Below are positions 10,433-20,266 of a stretch of 64,000 nucleotides of DNA, one piece after another (positions within the stretch are counted from its first letter, which is position 1; each line of letters opens with the position of its first letter). A program made the translations under genes and the position numbers. Origin of the DNA: Dryas octopetala (taxonomy: Eukaryota > Streptophyta > Magnoliopsida > Rosales > Rosaceae); contig OY992834.1 of the NCBI GenBank assembly GCA_963921425.1, forward strand, positions 28,148,669 to 28,212,668, written 5' to 3'. A model generated the notes under the pieces. It was given only the letters and a program-made list of their open reading frames with translations, did not search any database and had not been told where the DNA came from.

Positions 10433-11723
10433 TTAAATTTGTGAAATAAAACTAAAATATAAAAAACTAACGTGCTTCGCCTTGCCCTTGTCGTTGCCGG
10501 GTCGGGCATAAACATCCCCGTAGTTGTCGACCTCTGAAAATTGCGAACCAGCCTGAAAAAGAATGTAATGTTGATAAAAACTCAAACAATACTAAGGAAT
10601 ATATATATATATATTAAATTAAATAATAGCGCACCTGACGATACGACTTCACCCGGTATGAGAAGGGCATGGAACCACCATGATGATCAATCCTTGCGGG
10701 CGCTTTCCGGTTCTGAAGATTGGCATTCGACTTCCTCTGTTAAATATTAAGCAAATTGGAAATGCACATATTAGTGTATACACAATAAAGGAATAACATA
10801 AGAAAAAATAATTTTGAAGTCCTAAAATGATATAACATACCAAAAATTCCGGACTCTGAAAATGAGTGCACAACCACTGCCACTGATCAAGCCGAGCTGC
10901 CATCTCCGGAGGAGGGCTGGCCAATGCCTCATCTGCCGATCCAAACAGGTTATATTCTCTGTGCAGCTCGTGCTTCCATTGTGCGTACACTTTTCTCAAT
11001 AACTTCTCCATATACCTAGCTACATCCGGATCCTCCATCCGAATGTCATAGTTTACCTGAAAAAAATGCAATTATCAAATTGTTAGGAATGATCAAATTA
11101 ATCATTTTATATTAATCGAAATATACTCACAGAAATGGAGCCCATAATGCTCCTCTTGATGGCGTCATCAACCTTTTCCCAACTGGGGAAAAGCATGGGG
11201 CATTCACCACGGATAATCGATCCGACAAAGGAAGCGAAAGTACTATGGACCTCCTTGCTCGGTCGTAGGTGACCTTGCTCAAGAACGATTCTAATCCTCT
11301 CGTTCGTCGTGCGAGTGATTCGCGACGCCTTCAACCCTCTACTTATCCCCCTCGTGGTTTTGGTACCTAGAAAAGCAAATATAACATATTAATTTCACAG
11401 TAATTTTATAACATCTAAATAAAATTAAACATAAACACAAGTGATGTGAAAACATTTTTCTTACTCTCTGATGATAAGGCAGTACGAGTGGATGATGCAA
11501 CATTATCATATGCACCATAACGGTGACCCCGTCGAGCCCTCCGTGCCGACTGAATCCCAGACCCAGTACTAGATGAGAGATCTGGGGATATCGTCGAGGT
11601 CGAGTCGCCCTGGGCTATGAGGTCGGGCTGGGCTGCAGGGGCGGGCTGGGCTGCAGGGGTGGACATAGATGCTGTAGTGGACCTCTGAGATCCACCTCTG
11701 TTTGAGATCAAACTCATCTGCAC
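10433..11723 (-). CDS. TNPA-like CACTA protein (Ptta/En/Spm plant transposase family), five exons
   Basis: I assemble exons 11723-11465, 11366-11131, 11056-10841, 10736-10635 and 10552-10433. Every junction has GT/AG (donors GTAAGA, GTGAGT, GTATGT, GTGCGC; acceptors CTAG or CAG) and phases agree, giving 310 codons plus TAA with no internal stop. The N-terminus (about 1-60) is rich in Ser, Thr, Ala and Pro. Residues about 90-240 match the plant transposase Ptta/En/Spm family in style (K-A-S-R-I-T-R-T...; D-V-A-R-Y-M-E-K-L; a WKHELH segment), with a basic K/R-rich tail. Family members bind subterminal repeats and cooperate with TNP2. The 3' end runs up to the left subterminal array, so another downstream exon is possible. 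Exon structure is inferred from splice signals only. Confidence 0.78.
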
Positions 11724-11826
11724 AATTCAATAAATATTTATGTTAGTAAAAAAGAAAACTAAAGTAATAACTTACTAATCTGAATCATCATTATCACTTA
11801 CTAATATGAATCACCATTATCAATTA

Positions 11827-14800
11827 CTAATCTGAATCACCACTAGAAATACTCATTTCATCATCATCATCATCGATACCATCAACATCATCATCTTCAT
11901 ATTCATCTTCATCTTCATCTTCATCTTCATCTTCATCTTCATCATCTTCATCATCATCATCATCATCATCATCATCGATGAAATCATTAACATCAATTCG
12001 GGGAAGTGGCCCAAGATCAATTGATAAGGCATCGATCTCAATTGGAAGAACGTCATGTATCTCGACTTGTTGTATGATAACATCATTGTTGTATGGATTA
12101 GGTATGGTCGAAGATGAATCCTCTTGATAGGCCAGGTCATCCTGATTCTCTTTTTCTGGAATATCCCATATATTTCGATTCTGAATCATCTGAGCTACTT
12201 TCCAACCCACACCCGCCTTAGGGTCATCCAGATAATATACTGGTTTTGCCATTGTGGCAAGAATAAATGGATCATTCTCATACCATCGAGTGTTTGTATT
12301 CACAGATATTAAGTCGTAATCGAGTTTAATACTGTTGTTCCAATTCGGGTCTGTATTAAACCAATCACACTTAAATAACACAACTTGAAAGCGATGCGAG
12401 TACAAGACTTGATGTACACTCGTCAGATTGCCGTAGAAATCAACCGTGCCAGTGTCCAAGTTCTCTACACAAACCCCGCTATTTTGAGTGCTCAAGATGG
12501 CATCTCGTTCTACAGTTAAAAACTTGACTCCATTCACATTACATCCGGAAAACGTTTCAACCCATTGAATACCACTCGCCAAACTCATTAACTCCTTGTA
12601 TAACGGCGAATTATCATCAGTCAGCTTTTCCATCTGTTAAAAGAAAATGGAATTAATATATTACAAAAAATTTACAAACACATGAACGAACGAACTGATC
12701 ATTATTGTCAGTAATCACTTACATGTTCCTTAAACCATTTAGGAAACAATTCCCGATGCTTTTTCTGTACACGTTCCATGTCCCATCTTGGATAGTCGCG
12801 CTTCATTAGTTCCTCATGCTCAATGCGTAAAGAGTCAACTTCTTCACAATTGTTGAGTATGAACCAATGAGCCACCTCCATATCGTGTTTCGAGAATTCA
12901 ACAGCTGATTTAGAGGCTTCGCCAAACGGTCGTGTAATTTGAGAAAAGACAGAAAGTGTCTCATTTTTTTCACCGCCGTCGTCGTTGCGTTGGGGGCGAT
13001 TGAATGACGTCTCAACACTGCTGAGGTACATTGCACAGTACGTGATGGATTCATTTGCAATGTATGCCTCTGCTATGGAGCCTTCGGGGCGTGCTCGGTT
13101 TCAGACGTACCTTTTGTAATTACCCAACATTCTGCAAATGTAATTACATAGTGAGAAAACTTTTATGAGTAACATAGAGCTGAACTTGGAGAATAGTAAT
13201 GAAATAGTTTAGAAATTGTTACCTTTCAATTGGATACATCCACCGATAACTGACCGGCCCAGCAAGAATTGCCTCTTGCGGTAAATGTATCATTAAATGA
13301 ATCATTATATCAAAAAAGGCCGGTGGAAATATTTGTTCAAATTTGCATAGGATGTACACAATCTCATCTTTCAATTTTGACATGTCCGACACGCGCAACG
13401 TCTTAGCGCAGATATGCTGAAAGAACCTCGACAACCCAACAATCGGTTCAACCACATCTTCGGGCAAAAACTTTCGAATACCCACCGGAAGCAGACGTTG
13501 CAATAAAACATGACAATCATGACTGTTCAAGCCCAAAATTTTTCCAGAGTCGATTTTCACATTTCGAGAGATATTGGCCGCGTATCCATCTGGAAATTTG
13601 ACCGATGCAAGAAACTTTAAGAATTCTTTCTTGTCCACAGGCTTCATGGTATAAAATGGATGTTTCTTTATCATTTTATCACCCTTCTTCGTTAACCACA
13701 AATGTTTCCTGATGCCCATTTCTTGCAAATCTTGTCGAGCCTTAATTGTGTCCTTTGATTTTCCCTCAATGCCCAAGATTGTCCCCACCAAACTTTCGCA
13801 CACGTTCTTCTCAATATGCATTACATCGAGATTGTGCCTGATTTTCAACTTGGACCAATACTCCAACTCGAAGAATATCGACTTGTTTGTCCAATTTAGA
13901 TGTGCAGGTGACCTTGGCATATTTCGTTCTTTGTTAGAGGGATGTTTACCAATCCGGCCAAATTCTAAGTTATTCAACTGCCTGAAGATGTCATCACCAG
14001 ATAATTCTTTAGGTTTCACGCCCATCTCCTTTTTTCCGTCAAAGGCCTCCTTATTGTGACGCCATTTATGATCCCCCGGCAACCATCTTCGGTGGCCCAT
14101 ATAACATACTTTACCACCGTGCCAAGCGGAAGTTATATCTTTATTACAAGTAGGACATGCCATATAACCCTTGGTGCTCCAGCCTGATAAATTCCCATAA
14201 GCTGGGAAATCATTTATTGTCCACATGACTGCCGCACGCAAGGAAAACATTGTTTCGGTGGACTTATCATATGTCGGCACACCATTTTGCCACAATTCTT
14301 TCAGCTCATCAATCAACGGCCGCAAATATACATCGATCTCCTTGCCAGGGGATTGCGGTCCTGGAATTAATAGCGTCATAATTGTGAATTCTTTTTTCAT
14401 GCATTTCTAGGGAGACAAATTATAAGGAACCACGACCACTGGCCAAGTGCTGTGAGATGTGCTCATATTTCCGAATGGATTAAATCCATCAGTAGCAAGT
14501 CCTAATCTGACATTTCGTGCATCTGCTGCAAAATCCGGATATATCTTGTCAAATTCTTTCCATGCGCTTCCGTCTGCAGGATGTCTCATCACATCATCCT
14601 CAACCCGCTTATCTTTGTGCCACCTCATGTCACTTGCAGTATGTGTCGACATGTACAATCGTTGCAACCTTGGCTTAAGTGGGAAATAACGCAACACCTT
14701 TTGCGGAATCTGTTTCTTTCTCTCTACAGACTTGTTCTTATATCTCGGTTCATTGCACACAGGGCATTTATCCTTCCCTTGGTGTTCTTTGTAAAACAAT

Positions 14801-15531
14801 ACACAATCATTCTTGCATGCATGAATCTTTTCATATCCCAAACCGAGATCTTTCAACACCTTATTCGCAAGATAATGGGTTTCAGGTATATGATTGTTCT
14901 TTGGAAGCATTCGTTTCAAAATCTCCATCAACTGATCATAACTTCGATTCGAATGTTGATTAAGTACTTTCCAATGCATTAACTCCACAACAGCAGTTAG
15001 CACTGAGAACTCTTCACAACTAGAGTACAATTCCCGCTGAGCTTGTTTCAACAATCTCTCGTACTTATCAAACTCTTCTCTTTGGACTTCGGGCAACCCA
15101 TCATCTTGATCCATATTATCGCTCTCTGTATCATCCTGACTGACTTCGTGATCTAGCGATGCATATGGATAAGCATCGTTTATTATGCCCATCACTTGGT
15201 CATTATCATCAGCAACAGATTCAGTAGGCTGCAGAATTGTTCGGGTCTCCGAGGACGTCGAAGCATAAACTCTCGGTTCACCATGATAATACCATGTCGT
15301 ATAGTTGTGTGACATCCCATATCTCACCAAATGAATTCTGACTTCACGCACTGTCTTCCATAAAGAGTTGTTACAATTCCGGCACGGACACCTTATATTA
15401 TTCTGAGCATTGACATGTTCCTGTGCAACTTGGATAAATGACTCGATCCCATACAAATATTCATCACTAACACGATTCGTATTACGTATCCACTGTCGGT
15501 CCATGATGCCTGTTTCCATATTACACGACAA
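11827..15531 (-). pseudogene. CACTA TNP2 transposase, three exons, two in-frame stops
   Basis: Inferred exons are 15531-13223, 13131-12723 and 12633-11827, with introns of 91 and 89 bp and GTAACA/GTAAGT donors. Phases fit, giving 1,175 codons including the terminator. Domains in order: Transpos_assoc (about residues 10-85, ending in a Cys/His cluster C-P-C-R-N-C), the TNP2 catalytic family (about 235-460, with C-P-V-C-N-E-P-R-Y-K), DUF4218 (from about 700, F-D-I-M-I-H-L), DUF4216 (about 975-1055, K-C-D-W-F) and an Asp/Glu-rich tail. TAG at 14407-14409 stands where relatives have Trp (downstream K-C-M-K-K-E-F stays in frame). TGA at 13101-13103 stands where relatives have Arg, consistent with CGA to TGA at a methylated CpG. 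All else is open, so inactivation looks recent. Confidence 0.88.
11864..11985 (-). repeat. Trinucleotide repeat encoding the acidic tail of TNP2
   Basis: Runs of cat and cttcat on the plus strand read GAT/GAA on the coding strand, giving more than 30 Asp/Glu residues in a row near the TNP2 C-terminus. It is both coding sequence and microsatellite, so its length is probably unstable. Confidence 0.9.
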
Positions 15532-15582
15532 TTAGAAAACGATGCGTCACCATTCTTCGTCTCCTTATGCCTCCGGTAAGGG

Positions 15583-15832
15583 CCCTATCCCATTCGAGAA
15601 TGCACATATGTGTCGTGGTTGTTGGCTCACACGACGTAGTTTCGATCTGTGAAAATTTCGGCAGCATCTCCCTATGGTTCTCCAAGTGCACGACGTAGAT
15701 ATTTAAAACAAATATCTAGTATGCACTCGAAGAACACATAAGGAGATGTTGCCGAAATTTTCTCAGATCAAAACCACATCACATGAACCGCTAACCACAA
15801 CACGTAATTGTGCACTCCCAAACTGTCTATGG
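15583..15832. repeat. Foldback hairpin in the TNP2 upstream region (arms of about 125 bp)
   Basis: The sequence 15583-15706 is repeated in inverted, imperfect form at about 15711-15832. Matching words include gatctgtgaaaatttcggca against the complement of tgccgaaattttctcagatc, and gtcgtggttgttggctcaca against the complement of the stretch around 15780-15800. The centre is agatatttaaaacaaatatct. It begins about 50 bases upstream of the TNP2 ATG, so it probably lies in the leader or core promoter. Confidence 0.9.
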
Positions 15833-15935
15833 GTAATTTGGACAATTCAAGAATCATATTGGAGCGCAGTCACGCCAAGCGCCCATGCTCGCGTCCAATA
15901 GACTCTCGAACGGGTCTAAGGTATCGATTGAAATT

Positions 15936-16011
15936 TAGTGTACAAAGTTATCCACTGATAACTTCGCACGACTAGTTAAATGTACAAAGTTATCGATTGA
16001 TAACTTCGCAC
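15936..16011. repeat. Short direct repeat, gtacaaagttatc...gataacttcgcac
   Basis: Two tandem copies of about 38 bp (15938-15970 and 15982-16010), each itself a partial palindrome (gttatc...gataac). Upstream of TNP2 and of unknown role. Confidence 0.75.
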
Positions 16012-16529
16012 AAGCGCTTCGTGCCACATGACCTCACCCAGTACTCGAGGAGTGCTGGACTACATCATCGGAAATTTTGCAATTACAACTAAACTAAATG
16101 TAACATACAAACTAAATTATAATTAATCTAACAATATACATATAAGCATACAAACAAACTATTAAATTTTAGCATATAAAAACATACAAATTAATTAATC
16201 AATTTTATAATTAATTTTAACATACAAACTAATTCACTCAAAAATTTAATACAATTATATATGAAACATTAAATACTAAATCATACAAAAACTTAACTAA
16301 AAGATAGATTAAACACATACCTCACCAAAAATGCAATTATCCTTCACAACAAATGCAACACTATCCTTCCTTCACCAAAAAAATAAATCATTGTCAAATA
16401 TGAGCCCAACATCAATCTAAATTCAGATTTCACAACCAAACCACTAAATTAAAAAAACCCACAACATTAACTAATTACCACTAAAATCAGAAATTTCACA
16501 ATCAATTTATGCAAAATCTACAATATTAG
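16012..16529. other. AT-rich upstream region of TNP2 inside the CACTA element
   Basis: A-rich, without an open frame of interest and without recognisable domain. Probably promoter-distal, non-coding element DNA. Confidence 0.5.
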
Positions 16530-16690
16530 AAAACATAAAAAACAGAAAATACCATAAAAAACAGAAAATACCAAAAAAAACAGAAAATACCATAAAAAAC
16601 AGAAAATACCAATAAAAAGCAGAAAATACCATAAAAAACAGAAAATACAAAAAAAAAAACAGAAAATACCATAAATTCAAAAAAAAAAAA
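16530..16690. repeat. Minisatellite of ataaaaaacagaaaatacc units
   Basis: About eight tandem units of roughly 19 bp with A-run length variation, inside the CACTA element. Confidence 0.9.
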
Positions 16691-16725
16691 ACAAATTCAG
16701 AAAACACCTTGAGCTGCTTTCGGCT

Positions 16726-17160
16726 TCGAGGGGGGGGGGGAGGTTTTGGGTGAGTGGTTTCGGCTGGGGGGGGGGGGATGGGTTTCGGTGGGGGTGGGTT
16801 ATCGGGGGAGGGTGGGTTTCGGGTGGGGGGTGGGTTTCGGCGGGGGTGGGTATTCGCGGGGGTGGGTTTCGGCGGGGGTGGGTATTTTCGGGGGTGGGTT
16901 TCGGCGAGGGTGGATGGGTTTTCGCGGCGGGGGTGGGTGGGTTTCGGTAGGGGGGTGGGTTTTCGCGGGGGGTGGGTTGCCGATGGGGGGGGGGCGGTTT
17001 TGGGTTTCGGGGAAGGAGGGAGGAGGAGGAGCAGGCGGAGGGAGGAGGAGGAGGGAGGAGGAGGAGGAGGAGGAGGGAGTGAGAGCTGAGGGAAGGAGGA
17101 GGCGCTGCGAGGGTGAGGGACTGCGGCGCGAGGGTGAGGTGAGGGATCGAGTGAGCTGAC
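16726..17160. repeat. G-rich minisatellite (gggggtgggtttcggc type)
   Basis: Many tandem GGGGGTGGGTTTCGG-like units followed by GGA/GAG-rich DNA on the plus strand. On the minus strand, the transcribed direction of both element genes, it is C-rich. The runs of three or more G make quadruplex formation plausible. The Pro-rich 248-codon frame through it is treated as an artefact of the repeat. Confidence 0.85.
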
Positions 17161-17195
17161 TGAAGTGAACCCAGAAATGGGTATAAATTTAAAGA

Positions 17196-17440
17196 CTTTG
17201 GGCGACGAACATGAATTCGTCGCCCAAAGTGACTTTAGGCGAGGAATTAACACGTTCGTCGCCCAAAGTGACTTTGGGCGACGAATTAATGTTCGTCGCC
17301 CCCAAGTATATTAAAGCGACGAACACAAATTCGTCGCCCAAAGTTGTTGACTTTAGGGCACCGTTTTATCCCGCCATAATTTCAGACTTTGGGCGACGCA
17401 CTGTTCGTCGCCTAAAGCTACATTTCGTCGCCCAAAGTTG
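17196..17440. repeat. CACTA right subterminal repeats, inner block
   Basis: About ten copies, in both orientations, of the same GGGCGACGAA/TTCGTCGCCC word as at the left end of the element. Confidence 0.92.
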
Positions 17441-17450
17441 AATTTTTTTA

Positions 17451-18300
17451 TGAACCATGATCGTTCATACGTTCGAGCTCCAATACCAAACTTTTAGATC
17501 TCCAATTGACCTAATATTTTAGAGGAATGATCTTTGAGTGACAAACTAATAAATGAACGGTTCAGATCGTTAAAAACACAATCGACATATAAGGTTCTAC
17601 ATATAAATCAGTGATTTTTGCATTTGAAGACTAAAATTATATCAACTCTTTCGTTAAAACCTTGTAGCTTCAATAATTGTGAAGACCACAACATGATTAT
17701 CACAATCAGAGCCATTTTTCATATATGTTCATACTCAAAGATCAACCCTGCAAAAAATCGGCTCAATCGGAGTTCATCTACCCGTTCGATTATTATTATA
17801 AGAATCAAGATCGTTCATACATCCTAAATGCTAAACCTAACTTCTACATCTCCAGTTGAGTTAATTTTTTGCATGGATGATCTTTGAGTGAGGCACTAAG
17901 GAATGATCGGTTCGGATCGTTAAAAACACAATACAAAAGTGATCTTCTACATACAAATACACTTAAAGAGTATAATTATATTAACTTTTGGGTAGAAATT
18001 TTGGTGATTCAACAATTTGTGAAGACTACAATGTGATTTTAACGATCGGAACCATTCATTCTATTCGTTTATACTGGAATATCATCCCTGCAAAAAATCG
18101 GCTAAATCGGAATTCATCTCATACTTCGATTCGTATTAGAAAATTTACAATCGTTCATAAGTTCAACCACCGTTACCTAACTTCTACATCTCCGATTGAG
18201 CTAATTTTTTGCATGGATGATCCTTAAGTGGGGAATTAAAAAATGAATGGTTATGATCTTTGGAAATACAATCGTATAGTATGCTATTACATATATAAAA
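17451..18300. repeat. Tandem array of about 345-bp units inside the CACTA right end
   Basis: Two full units (about 17451-17810 and 17811-18147) and a partial third (18148-18300) each begin near gatcgttcata and share acttctacatctcc, ggatgatctttgagtga, cggttcngatcgttaaaaacac, gtgaagac(c/t)acaa and ccctgcaaaaaatcggct(c/a)aatcgg. No coding potential. It separates the two right subterminal blocks, so it is either old element structure or DNA captured by the transposon. Confidence 0.85.
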
Positions 18301-18327
18301 TTGTAAACAAAAAAATATTCTTACTTT

Positions 18328-18845
18328 GGGCGAGGAACTACAAATTTCGTCGCCCAAAGTGATCTTGGGCGAGGAACCTAACATTTCGTCGCCCAAACTA
18401 ACTTTGGGCGACGAATTGTAAGGTTCCTTGCCCAAACCATTATTACAAAACAGGATGATCCTTTGGGCGACGAACATATTTCCTCGCCCAAACTCATTTT
18501 GGGCGACGAACATAATTTCGTCACCCAAAGTGTCTTTGAGCGACGAAATGTATATTCCTCGCCCAAAATGAGTTTGGGCGACGAAATATTTTGTCACCCA
18601 AAGTAAGTTTGGGCGAGGAATAAACATGTATATTCCTCGCCCAATGTATTTCTCAATTAATTGTTTGTTGTTAATGTTTAGGCTACGAAATGTGTTCGTC
18701 GCCCAAAGTTACTTTGGGCGAGGAACGTGTGATTCGTCGCCCAAACCTTTATGACTTTGAGCGACAAATTTTCTTGTTCGTCGCCCTAAATTTCTTTGGG
18801 CGACGAATATATGTTCGTCGCCCAAAGTGTGGTCGCCCAAATATG
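18328..18845. repeat. CACTA right subterminal repeats, outer block
   Basis: More than fifteen copies of GGGCGACGAA/GGGCGAGGAA words in both orientations, running up to the right terminal inverted repeat. Confidence 0.92.
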
Positions 18846-18859
18846 TTTTTCTTGTAGTG
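18846..18859 (-). repeat. CACTA right terminal inverted repeat
   Basis: TTTTTCTTGTAGTG, the exact reverse complement of the left end, followed by the target duplication ATA at 18860-18862. Confidence 0.97.
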
Positions 18860-18885
18860 ATAGTGCTGAAGCTATTTTGGGTTAG

Positions 18886-19003
18886 AGGTGGATTGATGTT
18901 ACCTAAAAATTAAATTTATGGTTGTAGGTGGGTTGATGTTACCTTAAAATTAAATTTATGGTTGTTGGTGGGTTGATATTACCTTAAAATTAAATTTGTG
19001 AGA
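18886..19003. repeat. Three tandem copies of a 40-bp unit
   Basis: The unit ggtgggttgatgttacctta plus aaattaaatttatggttg occurs three times with few differences, directly right of the CACTA insertion. Confidence 0.9.
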
Positions 19004-19600
19004 TTGAGTGCTTTTAGTTAACTTTTTGAGTTGTGAGTACCTTAAAGTTAATGGACTCAAAAATATAACCCAAGGCCTCCATTGTAGCAGACCAGAGGAA
19101 TAAAAATTAAAAAGAGAAATGAGAAACAGAAAAAGAGATAGAGAGAGATGACGCCCACTGGGCGACGTCGCTAGATCGGCCAAGGGAGGCACCGTATTGG
19201 TGGGTGGGTAGGAAGGGAGGAGGGAGTTTGCAGTGGTGTTTCTGTAGAAAAAAAATTAAAATGAAAAGAAGAAAAAAGAAGGAAGAAGGAAGAAGGAAGA
19301 ATAAGGAAAATGAGGAGGTCGGGAGTGGGTTTGTGCGATCTGCAGATGATGGAAGTTATTTTGTTTCTATCTGCAGGAGAAAAAAATGAAAGAAGAGAAA
19401 GTAGCAAAAGGAAGAAAAAGGAAGAAGAAGGAAGGAGGATGAAGATCTAGGGATTTTGGTTAATGAAAATATTTCAATGTTGGGTGGTTGTGAATTGTGA
19501 TTATGGGTGGTAGTGGACCTGGTGGTGATGGTGTTGGGTGGTGGTGGTGGTAGTGATGGTGGTGGTGGTGGTGGTGTTGAGTATGTTTGTTGGGTATAGA
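19004..19600. other. Intergenic, purine-rich and GGT-rich
   Basis: Includes a GAA/GGA-rich tract (19244-19440) and a (GGT)n-like patch (19500-19580). Short frames over them are compositional artefacts. No gene is supported. Confidence 0.55.
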
Positions 19601-19609
19601 AATAAATAA

Positions 19610-20257
19610 GGGAAAATTTTAGCTAAAGGACTCCAACTATACCCTATTTCTCTATTCAGAACATAAATTTCACTTTGTGTCAACTAAGAACTGCAATTTT
19701 CATTTTGTGTCAATTAAGGACCTTGTTTTTTTATTTTTATTTATTTTTATAGTTTTTATCTTAACTTTGGCCCGATATTTGACCAATTAAACCTCTACTA
19801 AATTCAGAACAATTATACTGAGTTTAAAGATATGCATATCCTCTTTACAACCATATAAAGATCACCCAAATCGGACCTCTACAACTCTAGATAATCGACC
19901 CCAAACTAGGGTACCCAAAACTGTCCAATTTCTAGATATTTTCCCAAAAGTCCGATTGGACAGTTTCCGGTACCCTACTTTAGGGCCGATTATCTGGAGT
20001 TGTAGATATTTGATTTGAGTGATTTTTATATGGTTGTAAAGAGAAGATGCATAGCTTTAAACCCAGTATAAGTTTGCTGAATTTGGTGGAGGTTTGATGG
20101 ATCCAACGTCAGGCCAAAGTTGAAATAAAAACTAAAAAAAATAGAGCCCTTAATTGACACAAAATGAAAGTTTCACTCCTCAGTTGACACAAAGTGAAAT
20201 TTATGTCCTGAATGAAGACCTGAGGTATAGCCGGAGTCCTTTAGCTAAAATTTTCCC
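19610..20257. mobile_element. 648-bp foldback MITE, MULE-like, with 9-bp target duplication
   Basis: Starts GGGAAAATTTTAGCTAAAGG and ends with its complement. The whole element is a long inverted repeat folding around about 19930 (for example cacaaagtgaaatttatg against cataaatttcactttgtg, and tagataatcg against cgattatct). It is flanked by a perfect 9-bp direct repeat AATAAATAA (19601-19609 and 20258-20266). Long inverted repeats, a G-initial terminus and a 9-bp duplication fit a Mutator-like (MULE) miniature element. No transposase frame is present, so it would depend on an enzyme in trans. Confidence 0.9.
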
Positions 20258-20266
20258 AATAAATAA

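Larger units (their letters stand above)
9848..18859 (-). mobile_element. Full-length CACTA (En/Spm) DNA transposon, 9,012 bp
   Basis: The left end reads CACTACAAGAAAAA (9848-9861) and the right end is its exact reverse complement (18846-18859), a 14-bp perfect terminal inverted repeat of the plant CACTA consensus. The element is flanked by ATA on both sides (9845-9847 and 18860-18862), the 3-bp target duplication expected for the superfamily. Inside are subterminal repeat arrays at both ends and two minus-strand genes: the catalytic TNP2-type transposase (11827-15531, two nonsense codons) and a TNPA/Ptta-type regulatory protein (10433-11723, open). The intact ends and TSD imply a fairly recent insertion. 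Autonomous transposition looks blocked by the TNP2 lesions unless TNP2 is supplied from elsewhere. Confidence 0.97.

Noticed and set aside
9716..10515. Overlapping frames with repeated W-A-T-N/S-S-P-K motifs
   Set aside because: They only translate the subterminal GGGCGACGAA words in different frames.
11853..12140. Methionine-rich frame antisense-shifted in TNP2 exon 3
   Set aside because: Out-of-frame reading of the GAT/GAA microsatellite that encodes the acidic tail.
16507..17253. 248-codon proline-rich frame on the minus strand inside the CACTA element
   Set aside because: It is the translation of the G-rich minisatellite and the A-rich cagaaaatacc array (Phe/Leu tail). No domain, and composition follows the repeats.
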